From: Chlorobiota bacterium
GTDB lineage: Bacteria > Bacteroidota > Bacteroidia > Flavobacteriales > Flavobacteriaceae
Reading direction: 5' to 3'
NCBI GenBank assembly: GCA_013151975.1
Contig: JAADHG010000133.1
Coordinates: 1 to 7,321, forward strand
Length of the DNA stretch: 7,321 bases
The stretch's first letter is position 1; the number at the start of each line of letters is the position of its first letter. The notes under the pieces are model-generated. The model was not told where the DNA came from. It saw only the letters and a list, made by a program, of their open reading frames with translations, and did not search any database. A program made the position numbers and the translations under genes. Positions 1-6,491 of this stretch are shown piece by piece.

Positions 1-1345
1 TATCATCGTTCTTAGGATCTACAGCAATATGAGCAGATTCTCCTCCTGCTGTTGCTTCCCAATCGTCTTCACTAATCGATCTTCCACTGGTTCTGTGATC
101 TATCCTTACTGTTGAATTATCTTGTTGCGCTGCATAGATGCGGTATGGAAAATGATTATCGGTAGTTACACGATAAAACTGTGCTGTTGGCTGATTGTGG
201 TAGGTACTCCATGTTTCGCCACCATCATATGTCACTTGAGCTCCTCCGTCATCTCCAATAATCATCCTATCTGGGTTTTCTGGAGCTATCCATAAATCAT
301 GATGGTCTCCATGTGGTGCGCCATAAGTACTAAATGTTTTTCCGCCGTCTGTACTTTTATGATAACGTACATTTAATACATAAACCACATTAACATCTTT
401 TGTGTCAGCATATACACGTGTGTAATACCATGCACGTTGGCGTAGTTTGCGCTCGCTATTCACTTGCGCCCAAGTGTCGCCGCCATCATCACTTCTATAC
501 AACCCTCCTTTTTCTTTATTCTCAACTATGGCCCAAACACGTTGGTTATTAATAGGAGATACCGTTACACCAATAATTCCTAAGGTGTCTTTTGGAAAAC
601 CTTTGTTGGTTGATATTTCTTTCCAAGTTTCGCCGCTATCTGTACTTTTCCAAAGTGCAGAGCCTTCGCCACCAGAACTTAAACTGTATGGTGTTCGCTG
701 TATTCTCCATGTAGAAGTATAGAGTATTCTTGGGTTTGTTGGATCAATAATTAAATCTACAACACCTGCATTTGCATTTGCAAAAAGTGTTTTGCGCCAA
801 GTCTTTCCTCCATCTGTACTTTTATAAACTCCTCTTTCTTGAGTTGGTTTATAAAGATTGCCCATAACACCTGCATATACAATATCTGAATTTGTTGGAT
901 GGACAACAATTCTTGGAACATGTCTTGACTTTTTTAACCCAGCTGAAGTCCACGTTTTTCCAGCATCGACACTTTTCCAGATACCATATCCTGAAGATAC
1001 ATTTCCTCTAACGGTTTTTTCTCCTCCACCAACATAAATTACATTAGGGTCATTTTTTGAAACTGTTATCGCTCCAATACTTCCTCCAAAAAAACCATCA
1101 GAAATATTCTCCCATGTACGACCGCCATCTGTTGTTTTCCAAATTCCTCCTCCTGCAGCTCCAAAATAATAGAGGTTAGGTTTGTTTGGAACGCCTGTTA
1201 CAGCTGAACTTCGTCCGCCTCTAAAAGGACCTATAAGCCTGTATTCTAGAGCACCATATTGGTCTTCGTTAATGTTTTGTGCTTCGATTTCAGTGTGACT
1301 AAATAACAATAGAGTTATTGCTATAAATAAGGGTGATAATCGCAT
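1..1345 (-). CDS. Secreted Asp-box (BNR/VPS10-like) beta-propeller protein, N-terminal part
   Basis: Reading leftward from the ATG at 1345-1343, the frame stays open for 448 codons to the window edge, so the C-terminus is missing. Residues 1-22 form a Sec signal peptide (MR, hydrophobic LSPLFIAITLLLF, likely cut after IEA), so the product is exported. Seven Asp-box motifs (S/T-x-D-x-G-x-T-W/F) lie near residues 71-78, 125-132, 176-183, 234-241, 285-292, 331-338 and 372-379, the spacing expected of beta-propeller blades. The opening RLIGPFRGGRSSAV and the later GDHHDLW and AAQQDN motifs are hallmarks of a Bacteroidota family of roughly 1000 residues, usually annotated as VPS10-domain, BNR-repeat or 'glycosyl hydrolase' protein. 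About half is therefore visible. No catalytic residues for glycoside cleavage can be shown, and that common label is weak. It follows hemH on the same strand after 91 nt but has no evident link to haem synthesis. The family call is secure; the function is unknown. Confidence 0.9.
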   Translation of the reverse strand, partial: MRLSPLFIAITLLLFSHTEIEAQNINEDQYGALEYRLIGPFRGGRSSAVTGVPNKPNLYYFGAAGGGIWKTTDGGRTWENISDGFFGGSIGAITVSKNDPNVIYVGGGEKTVRGNVSSGYGIWKSVDAGKTWTSAGLKKSRHVPRIVVHPTNSDIVYAGVMGNLYKPTQERGVYKSTDGGKTWRKTLFANANAGVVDLIIDPTNPRILYTSTWRIQRTPYSLSSGGEGSALWKSTDSGETWKEISTNKGFPKDTLGIIGVTVSPINNQRVWAIVENKEKGGLYRSDDGGDTWAQVNSERKLRQRAWYYTRVYADTKDVNVVYVLNVRYHKSTDGGKTFSTYGAPHGDHHDLWIAPENPDRMIIGDDGGAQVTYDGGETWSTYHNQPTAQFYRVTTDNHFPYRIYAAQQDNSTVRIDHRTSGRSISEDDWEATAGGESAHIAVDPKNDD

Positions 1346-1404
1346 GTTAATTTTTAGTTTGGTTATGAAGAAATAAATGTAAGAATTTAATATTATTCTC
1401 ATTA

Positions 1405-1424
1405 AGTTAAAGACAATTTTAACT
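1405..1424. other. Weak inverted repeat downstream of hemH
   Basis: A perfect 7-bp dyad (AGTTAAA / TTTAACT) with a 6-nt loop sits 12 nt beyond the hemH stop codon, in the 91-nt gap before the Asp-box gene. It is entirely AT-rich apart from one G-C pair, and no T-run follows it on the minus strand, so it is a poor intrinsic terminator. It could equally be chance in AT-rich DNA. I see no convincing TTG/TAnnTTTG promoter for the downstream gene in this gap, so read-through from hemH is possible. Confidence 0.25.
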
Positions 1425-1436
1425 AAACATTAAAGA

Positions 1437-2459
1437 TTAATTTTTATGTTCCCACTCTTCAATCCACTTTGAGAGTAATAGAATCCAATCGGCATTATCA
1501 TTTAAACAAGGAATTGTTGTGAATTCTTTACCGCCAACTTCATGGAAAATTTCCTGACCTTCTATCGCAATTTCTTCAAGAGTTTCTAAGCAATCACTCA
1601 CAAAAGCAGGTGTTACAATTGCCATGTTTTTAACGCCTTGGTTTCCTAAGCGTTCAATAGTTCTATCGGTATAAGGTTGCAGCCAAGGATCAAACCCAAG
1701 ACGCGATTGAAATGAGGTTGAATATGTGCTATCTTTAAGCTGAAGTTTTTCTGCTAACAATCGTGTTACTTCATAGCATTGATGTCGATAACAAAACGCA
1801 TGCGCTTTTGATGGTGTTTTACAACAACTCCCATCAATTTTACAATGCGACTTAGTAACATCCCGCTTTCTTATATGTCGTTCTGGAACGCCATGATAAG
1901 AAAATAATAAATGCTCGTAAGGCTTCTCTTTTAAAGCCTCTCTAATTGAATTAGCAAGAACATCTATATAATCTTCTTTGTTGTAAAATGCAGGCAACGA
2001 TTCAATTTTAAGATTAGGGAAATGTGCTTTACGCTCTTCTTCTGCTAAAACAGTAATTGTTTCTGTTGTAGCCATCGCAAACTGAGGATATAAAGGGATT
2101 AATAAAACTTCATCAACACCTTTATCGGTCAGTTCTTGAAGCCCGTTTTTTATAGTCATACTTCCGTAGCGCATTGCTAATGCAACTGGAATATTTATTT
2201 GCTTTTGAATTTTTTCTTGAAGTCTTTCGGAAATTACAATAAGTGGCGATCCTTCGTCCCACCATATTTTTTTATATGCTTCAGCTGAAGCTTTTGGCCG
2301 TGTGTTTAAAATGATGCCTTTAACTAATAAGGTTCTTGCAAGAAGAGGAAAATCAATAACGCGTTCGTCCATTAAAAATTCTCCTAAATACTTTTTAACA
2401 TCTTTGGGATTAGGGCTGTCTGGAGAACCTAAGTTAACTAGTAAAACACCTTTTTTCAT
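1437..2459 (-). CDS. hemH: Ferrochelatase HemH
   Basis: A 340-residue protein that inserts ferrous iron into a porphyrin, the terminal step of haem synthesis, in the cytoplasm or at the inner membrane face. The start MKKGVLLVNLGSPDSP and the length match the family. Visible signatures are LLFSYHGVPERH with the metal-handling His189 and SDCLETLEEI with the conserved acid Glu292; both lie in the active-site cleft in known ferrochelatases. Five cysteines (206, 212, 213, 223, 228) cluster within 23 residues just after the SYHG motif. This resembles the internal [2Fe-2S] binding segment described for some bacterial ferrochelatases such as that of Myxococcus xanthus, although cluster binding here is inferred. 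The gene lies 15 nt after the AraC-type regulator and probably shares its transcript. The sequence alone does not settle whether protoporphyrin or coproporphyrin is the substrate; the protoporphyrin route is assumed. Confidence 0.97.
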   Translation of the reverse strand: MKKGVLLVNLGSPDSPNPKDVKKYLGEFLMDERVIDFPLLARTLLVKGIILNTRPKASAEAYKKIWWDEGSPLIVISERLQEKIQKQINIPVALAMRYGSMTIKNGLQELTDKGVDEVLLIPLYPQFAMATTETITVLAEEERKAHFPNLKIESLPAFYNKEDYIDVLANSIREALKEKPYEHLLFSYHGVPERHIRKRDVTKSHCKIDGSCCKTPSKAHAFCYRHQCYEVTRLLAEKLQLKDSTYSTSFQSRLGFDPWLQPYTDRTIERLGNQGVKNMAIVTPAFVSDCLETLEEIAIEGQEIFHEVGGKEFTTIPCLNDNADWILLLSKWIEEWEHKN

Positions 2460-2474
2460 ATGCTTTTTTTCAAA

Positions 2475-3386
2475 TCACGAAGATACAGACAAAATATATT
2501 TTTTAGGTGTTGTGCCATACTTCTTTTTAAATGCTGCAATAAAATGACTTGCTGTACTGTATCCCACTTTTAAACCTACTTCATTTACATTATAATCTCC
2601 TGATTCTAATAATTTTCTCGCCACTTCCATTTTATACTCAAACAAAAAACCGTACACGGTATCTCCATAAATTTGTTTGAATCCTTCTTTAAGTTTTTTT
2701 AAGCTCAAACCAATCTCATCAGCCAATTCCTGTAATCCAGGTGGCTCTGCCATTCTAGAAATAATAATATCCTTTGCTTTTCTAATCTTTATTACATTAG
2801 TCTCATCTACCAAAAACGGACATTGCTCAACATTTGCATCTTCACTCCTATTGAAATACAAACTTAAAAGCTCGTATGCTTTTCCTTTAAAATATAAGTT
2901 TTTGATGGATTGATTTAGGTTATAATTTATCATTTGATTTAAAACAATGGCCATTGAAGGTGTTATTTTACCATCTTTATAATATTTTTTATCCTTATTG
3001 TCATCACTCAAAAAAGTAATATAGTCTGCCTCTTGAGAAAACAAGCCATGAAATCTTTTAATAGAAATTAACAATGTAATTAGCCACGATTTCGAATTTA
3101 TTTCAAGACGAATCGGTAATTCTCGCTGTGGATTATATAATAGCAATGAGTTTTCCTCGGGAATATCTAATGTATATCTTCCGTTATTAAAATTAAATTT
3201 ACTTGATCCTTTTAAGCAAAAATGAAACTGAATATAACTGCTATCTATTTCACGGTTAAGGGTTTTAACATCTGAAGCATTGTTTTGATAGGTTAACACA
3301 CAAAACCCTTCGTCAACTTTTGTTTCTTCAAAAGTTCCTTGAGCGATGTTTTTTATATGCTTGTCTACTATGCCTTTATCCTTCAT
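2475..3386 (-). CDS. AraC-family (PchR-like) transcriptional regulator
   Basis: A 303-residue DNA-binding regulator. The C-terminal third (about 200-300) is a typical AraC/XylS domain. The first helix-turn-helix is near 217-238 (LQELADEIGLSLKKLKEGF), a linker helix follows with YKMEVARKLLESG, and the second helix-turn-helix is near 265-288 (VNEVGLKVGYSTASHFIAAF), ending in the signature KKKYGTTPKKY. The N-terminal 190 residues are beta-rich early on (FHFCLKGSSKFNFNNGRYTL), consistent with a ligand-sensing cupin-like fold; overall it resembles PchR-type regulators of iron/siderophore genes. The ligand is unknown. An AGGAAGG stretch lies about 13 nt before the ATG, further than ideal, but no in-frame start fits better. 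It is transcribed away from hemA and into hemH (15-nt gap), so it may control either haem unit; that is inferred from position only. No signal peptide or membrane segment is seen. Confidence 0.93.
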   Translation of the reverse strand: MKDKGIVDKHIKNIAQGTFEETKVDEGFCVLTYQNNASDVKTLNREIDSSYIQFHFCLKGSSKFNFNNGRYTLDIPEENSLLLYNPQRELPIRLEINSKSWLITLLISIKRFHGLFSQEADYITFLSDDNKDKKYYKDGKITPSMAIVLNQMINYNLNQSIKNLYFKGKAYELLSLYFNRSEDANVEQCPFLVDETNVIKIRKAKDIIISRMAEPPGLQELADEIGLSLKKLKEGFKQIYGDTVYGFLFEYKMEVARKLLESGDYNVNEVGLKVGYSTASHFIAAFKKKYGTTPKKYILSVSS

Positions 3387-3415
3387 GTCAAGAGGTTATC
3401 CTTCCTTATTTCTAT

Positions 3416-3452
3416 CAAAAGTACTGAATTCATTGTAAAAACATGACAAAAA
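3416..3452 (-). promoter_or_regulatory. Putative flavobacterial promoter for the araC-type gene and hemH
   Basis: On the minus strand TACTTTTG (3423-3416) matches the Bacteroidota -7 box TAnnTTTG exactly. TTTTTG (3452-3447) stands 23 nt upstream as a -33 box, at the long end of the usual spacing. Transcription would begin near 3409, about 20 nt before the regulator's ATG. A short imperfect dyad (ATGA-N6-TCAT, 3443-3456) overlaps the -33 box and could be an operator, but it is too small to claim. Confidence 0.5.
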
Positions 3453-3513
3453 TCATTTTCTGTTAAAAAATAATTCTAAAAACCCACAAACGATACTAAA
3501 AGTTCTTATAGCG

Positions 3514-3545
3514 TTGTTTTTTTAAATTACTGCTACTTAATTTTG
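3514..3545 (+). promoter_or_regulatory. Putative flavobacterial promoter for hemA-hemCD
   Basis: TAATTTTG at 3538-3545 is an exact TAnnTTTG -7 box. TTG at 3514-3516 precedes it by 21 nt, inside the 17-23 nt range reported for Bacteroidota housekeeping promoters. Transcription would start near 3551, giving a leader of only about 15-20 nt before the hemA ATG. That leaves little room for a Shine-Dalgarno site, and none is seen, as is common in this phylum. It faces away from the regulator's promoter within the same 181-bp gap. Confidence 0.6.
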
Positions 3546-3567
3546 TTTTATTAATTCCAATAAAGCA

Positions 3568-4830
3568 ATGAAACAATTTGATACTTCTAGAGGAACATAC
3601 TTCTACGTTATCGGTTTAAGTTATAAAAAAGCCGATGCTAAGATTAGAGGGCGTTTTAGTTTAGATGATACTGCAAAACAAAACTTGTTAAATCAAGCTA
3701 AAAATAATGGTATTGAAAGCCTAATTGTTACTTCAACCTGTAACCGAACAGAAATTTACGGCTTTGCACAACACCCCTTTCAACTTATAAAATTACTTTG
3801 CGATAATACTGTTGGTACCGTTGATGAGTTTCAAAAAGTAGCGTACGTCCATAAAAAAGGAGATGCTATTTCTCATATGTTTAGAGTAGGCTCTGGTTTA
3901 GATAGCCAAATTCTAGGAGATTTTGAAATTATTAGTCAGCTTAAAAATAGCGCAGTAGTTTCCAAAAAAAATAGTTTGTTAAATACATTTTTAGAACGCT
4001 TAGTGAATTCTGTAATTCAAGCAAGTAAACGTATTAAAAACGAGACTGAGATATCTTCGGGTGCAACTTCAGTATCTTTTGCTTCTGTACACTATATCTT
4101 TAAAAATGTTGAGGATATTACAAATAAAAATATTTTACTTTTTGGTACTGGTAAAATTGGAAGAAATACTTGTGAAAACTTAGTTAAGCATACCCACAAT
4201 GAACAAATTACGCTTATTAATCGTACTAAAGACAAAGCAGAACGGGTTGCGGGAAAATTTAATCTTGTTGTAAAAGAATATGCAAACCTGCAAGAAGAGA
4301 TTAACAAATCAGATATTTTAATTGTTGCTACTGGAGCTCAAAATCCAACCGTTGACAAACACCTAATTCAAAACAACAAGCCTCTTTTAATTTTAGACTT
4401 ATCGATTCCGAAAAATGTAGATAATAATGTTGAGGAACTTAAAAATGTAAAACTTGTTCATCTTGATTATTTGTCACAAATCACGGATGAAACTTTAGAA
4501 AACAGAAAAGCACACATTCCACTTGCCGAAAGTATTATTGAAGAAGTAAAAACCGAATTTAATAGCTGGCTAGAAAACCGAAAATTTGCACCAACCATTA
4601 AAGCTTTGAAATATAAATTGAATGATTTTGCAACAAATGAAATAGACACTCAACGAAAAAAACTGCCTAACTTCAATGAAGAACAAGCTGAACTAATTAG
4701 CAACAATATCATTCAAAAAATTACCAATCATTTTGCACATCATTTAAAAGATGATAATATTCCAACTAACGAAAGTCTTGAACTTATTAAAAAAGTATTC
4801 CAGTTAGAAGAAACTTCAGAATATGTCTAA
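3568..4830 (+). CDS. hemA: Glutamyl-tRNA reductase HemA
   Basis: A 420-residue cytoplasmic enzyme that reduces glutamyl-tRNA(Glu) with NADPH to glutamate-1-semialdehyde, the first committed step of C5-pathway tetrapyrrole synthesis. The catalytic nucleophile is Cys58 in STCNRTEIYG. The substrate-domain motif GSGLDSQILGDFEI (about 108-121) follows. The nucleotide-binding loop is LLFGTGKIG (190-198) with NRT further on, and LDLSIPKNVD (276-285) matches the family's DLA(V/I)PR motif. The C-terminal 110 residues form the helical dimerisation domain. In the substrate domain the usual LGEPQI reads LGDFEI, which I take to be a Bacteroidota variant rather than a defect. The N-terminus runs about ten residues longer than in E. 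coli. It leads the rightward unit and overlaps the next gene by 8 nt. Confidence 0.97.
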   Translation: MKQFDTSRGTYFYVIGLSYKKADAKIRGRFSLDDTAKQNLLNQAKNNGIESLIVTSTCNRTEIYGFAQHPFQLIKLLCDNTVGTVDEFQKVAYVHKKGDAISHMFRVGSGLDSQILGDFEIISQLKNSAVVSKKNSLLNTFLERLVNSVIQASKRIKNETEISSGATSVSFASVHYIFKNVEDITNKNILLFGTGKIGRNTCENLVKHTHNEQITLINRTKDKAERVAGKFNLVVKEYANLQEEINKSDILIVATGAQNPTVDKHLIQNNKPLLILDLSIPKNVDNNVEELKNVKLVHLDYLSQITDETLENRKAHIPLAESIIEEVKTEFNSWLENRKFAPTIKALKYKLNDFATNEIDTQRKKLPNFNEEQAELISNNIIQKITNHFAHHLKDDNIPTNESLELIKKVFQLEETSEYV

Positions 4831-6397
4831 AATTATTAAAATTGGTACTCGCGATAGTGAACTCGCACTATGGCAGGCAAATGCCGTACAACAAATGTTG
4901 GAAAAGCTTGGACACAAGTCTGAGTTAGTTCCTGTAAAATCAACAGGCGATTTAGTATTAAACAAACCACTATACGAATTAGGTATTACTGGAATTTTTA
5001 CACGTACTTTAGACATTGCAATGCTTAATAACGATATTGATATCGCTGTACATTCCTTAAAAGATGTACCAACACTTTTACCCAAAGGCATTGTACAAGC
5101 CGCTGTTTTAAAACGGGGAAACATAAGAGACACTCTGGTTTTTAAAAACAATGAAGAATTTTTATCGCAAAGAGATGCTGTTATTGCTACTGGAAGTTTA
5201 AGACGTAGAGCACAGTGGTTAAACCGATTTCCAACACATACTCTTGTAGATTTACGAGGTAACGTAAATACCCGTTTACAAAAACTAGAAGACAATGATT
5301 GGAATGGTGCTATTTTTGCCGCTGCTGGTTTGGGTCGCATTGGATTACGACCACAAAACGCTATTAATTTAGAATGGATGATTCCTGCTCCCGCTCAGGG
5401 TGCGGTTATGATTACTGCTCTGGAAGAAGATAACGACATCAGAACCATTTGTTCAGAACTTAATCATGAAGAGACTGAAATTTGCACCTCTATAGAACGT
5501 CAGTTTTTAAATCGTTTAGAAGGTGGTTGTTCTGCTCCAATAGGTGCTATTGCATATATTAAAGACGAGCAAGTATTATTTCATGGTATCCTGTTAAGTA
5601 AAGATGGTACTAAAAAAATAGAAGTTAAAAGAGTTGAAAAACTAGGTGAACATCAGGATATGGCAACCTTTTGTGCTGACTATGTTATTGAGCGTGGTGG
5701 TAAACGCCTAATGGATGATTTAAAAGCCGTTGATAAAAAAGTGAATGTATATTCAACAAAAACATTAACTGAAGCACAGCAGAATCTATTTCATAACGAC
5801 ATTAAAGTAAATAGCTCAGATTTTATTCAAATTAACACCAATAGAATAAAACCATTCCTATTAAAATCTGAAGTAAAGAATGTAATTATCACCAGTAAAA
5901 ATGCTGTAGAAGCATTAATTACAAATATTCCTGCTGAAGAATTGCAGTTTAAAAACATTTATTGCGTTGGTCGCCGTACAAAACGTATGGTAGAACAAAA
6001 AATTGGCAAAGTGACACATTCTGAAAAGAACGCAAAAAAATTAGCTGAATACCTTGTAGAGTATATTGAAGGCACAGAAGTTACTTATTTTTGTAGTGAT
6101 TTGCGTTTGGATGATTTACCAAATATTCTATCTGAGAATAACATCACCGTAAACGAAGTTGAAGCTTATAGTACAAAATTTGCTTCAGAAAAAATTGATG
6201 ACAACGTGGAAGGTATTATGTTTTACAGCCCATCCACAGTAAAAAGTTATTTGTTAGAAAATCAAGCAGATAAAATTGCATTTTGTATAGGTGAAAGTAC
6301 CGCTGCTGAAGCAAAAAAACGTTTTAAAGATGTGAGAGTTGCTAAAGTGCCAACTGTGGAAAGTGTTATAGAATTAGTGAATTTGAATTATGTATAA
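4823..6397 (+). CDS. hemC: Fused hydroxymethylbilane synthase / uroporphyrinogen-III synthase (HemC-HemD)
   Basis: A 524-residue bifunctional protein. Residues 1 to about 300 are HemC, which joins four porphobilinogen units into hydroxymethylbilane. It shows IGTRDSELALWQA near the start, VHSLKDVPT with catalytic Asp81, TGSLRRRAQW (123-132), DLRGNVNTRL (143-152), and GGCSAPIG with Cys236, the dipyrromethane cofactor attachment site. After a short linker (about 300-306), the last 220 residues read as HemD, which closes the chain into uroporphyrinogen III. There VIITSKNAVEAL (354-365), YCVGRRTKRMV (380-390), IMFYSPSTVKSYL (465-477) and CIGESTAAEAKKR (488-500) match the weakly conserved two-lobed synthase. 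HemC alone is about 310 residues, so the extra length is a whole second domain and not a frame error. The ATG lies inside the end of hemA (ATGTCTAA, 8-nt overlap), implying translational coupling. The HemC assignment is certain; the HemD domain is very likely. Confidence 0.96.
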   Translation: MSKIIKIGTRDSELALWQANAVQQMLEKLGHKSELVPVKSTGDLVLNKPLYELGITGIFTRTLDIAMLNNDIDIAVHSLKDVPTLLPKGIVQAAVLKRGNIRDTLVFKNNEEFLSQRDAVIATGSLRRRAQWLNRFPTHTLVDLRGNVNTRLQKLEDNDWNGAIFAAAGLGRIGLRPQNAINLEWMIPAPAQGAVMITALEEDNDIRTICSELNHEETEICTSIERQFLNRLEGGCSAPIGAIAYIKDEQVLFHGILLSKDGTKKIEVKRVEKLGEHQDMATFCADYVIERGGKRLMDDLKAVDKKVNVYSTKTLTEAQQNLFHNDIKVNSSDFIQINTNRIKPFLLKSEVKNVIITSKNAVEALITNIPAEELQFKNIYCVGRRTKRMVEQKIGKVTHSEKNAKKLAEYLVEYIEGTEVTYFCSDLRLDDLPNILSENNITVNEVEAYSTKFASEKIDDNVEGIMFYSPSTVKSYLLENQADKIAFCIGESTAAEAKKRFKDVRVAKVPTVESVIELVNLNYV

Positions 6398-6405
6398 AAT
6401 AATTA

Positions 6406-6428
6406 TGTCATGCTGAGCTTGTCGAAGC
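6406..6428. repeat. Dispersed intergenic repeat motif (GAGCTTGTCGAAGC type)
   Basis: Nine nt after the hemCD stop, TGTCATGCTGAGCTTGTC followed by GAAGC matches a short palindrome-containing motif (CTTCGACAAG core) that I recall as being scattered in many copies between genes in Bacteroidota and other bacteria. Only one copy is present in this window, so its repetitive nature rests on memory, not on this sequence. With the hairpin further right it may form one composite element filling most of the spacer. Confidence 0.55.
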
Positions 6429-6468
6429 GCAATCGAAACCTATACAAATTGAAGTATAATTAAAAAGA

Positions 6469-6486
6469 TTCCCGCCTTCGCGGGAA
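6469..6486. repeat. GC-rich hairpin (TTCCCGC-CTTC-GCGGGAA) just before hemE
   Basis: A perfect 7-bp stem with five G-C pairs and a 4-nt loop stands out in AT-rich surroundings and ends 5 nt before the hemE ATG. The sequence resembles another common intergenic repeat (GATTCCCGCCTTCGCGGGAATGACA type, recalled). On the plus strand no T-run follows, so it is not a classic terminator for hemCD. On the minus strand it is followed by TCTTTTTAATT and would look like an intrinsic terminator for leftward transcription, although no minus-strand gene is seen to its right. In the hemCD-hemE mRNA it would fold over the ribosome landing region. Confidence 0.6.
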
Positions 6487-6491
6487 ATGTT

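Noticed and set aside
447..722. Plus-strand open frame of 91 codons
   Set aside because: Lies antisense inside the Asp-box gene, whose minus-strand frame has seven family motifs; the plus frame is low-complexity and matches no known family.
2302..2547. Plus-strand open frame of 81 codons across the hemH start
   Set aside because: Antisense to the conserved N-terminus of HemH and the end of the regulator; no recognisable protein features.
2677..2913. Plus-strand open frame of 78 codons
   Set aside because: Complement of the DNA-binding domain coding region of the AraC-type gene; composition is a by-product of that frame.
3446..3497. Pair of ACAAA-containing direct repeats in the divergent region as AraC binding sites
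   Set aside because: Only five bases match well and similar strings are frequent in AT-rich DNA; not enough to call an operator.
4092..4649. Two minus-strand open frames (60 and 71 codons) within hemA
   Set aside because: Both are antisense to well-conserved HemA sequence, and no promoter or family resemblance is seen.
4816..5340. Minus-strand open frame of 174 codons opposite hemCD
   Set aside because: Long, but wholly antisense to the strongly conserved HemC domain; its Cys/Ser/Phe-rich translation is what antisense of such a gene gives.
6386..6408. Direct repeat AATTATGT on both sides of the hemCD stop as an insertion target duplication
   Set aside because: Both copies lie on the same side of the repeat element, so they do not flank it; 8 AT-rich bases can recur by chance.
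6469..6490. Rho-independent terminator for hemCD
   Set aside because: The stem is good, but on the plus strand it is followed by ATGTTATG and not a T-run, and the next pathway gene starts immediately.
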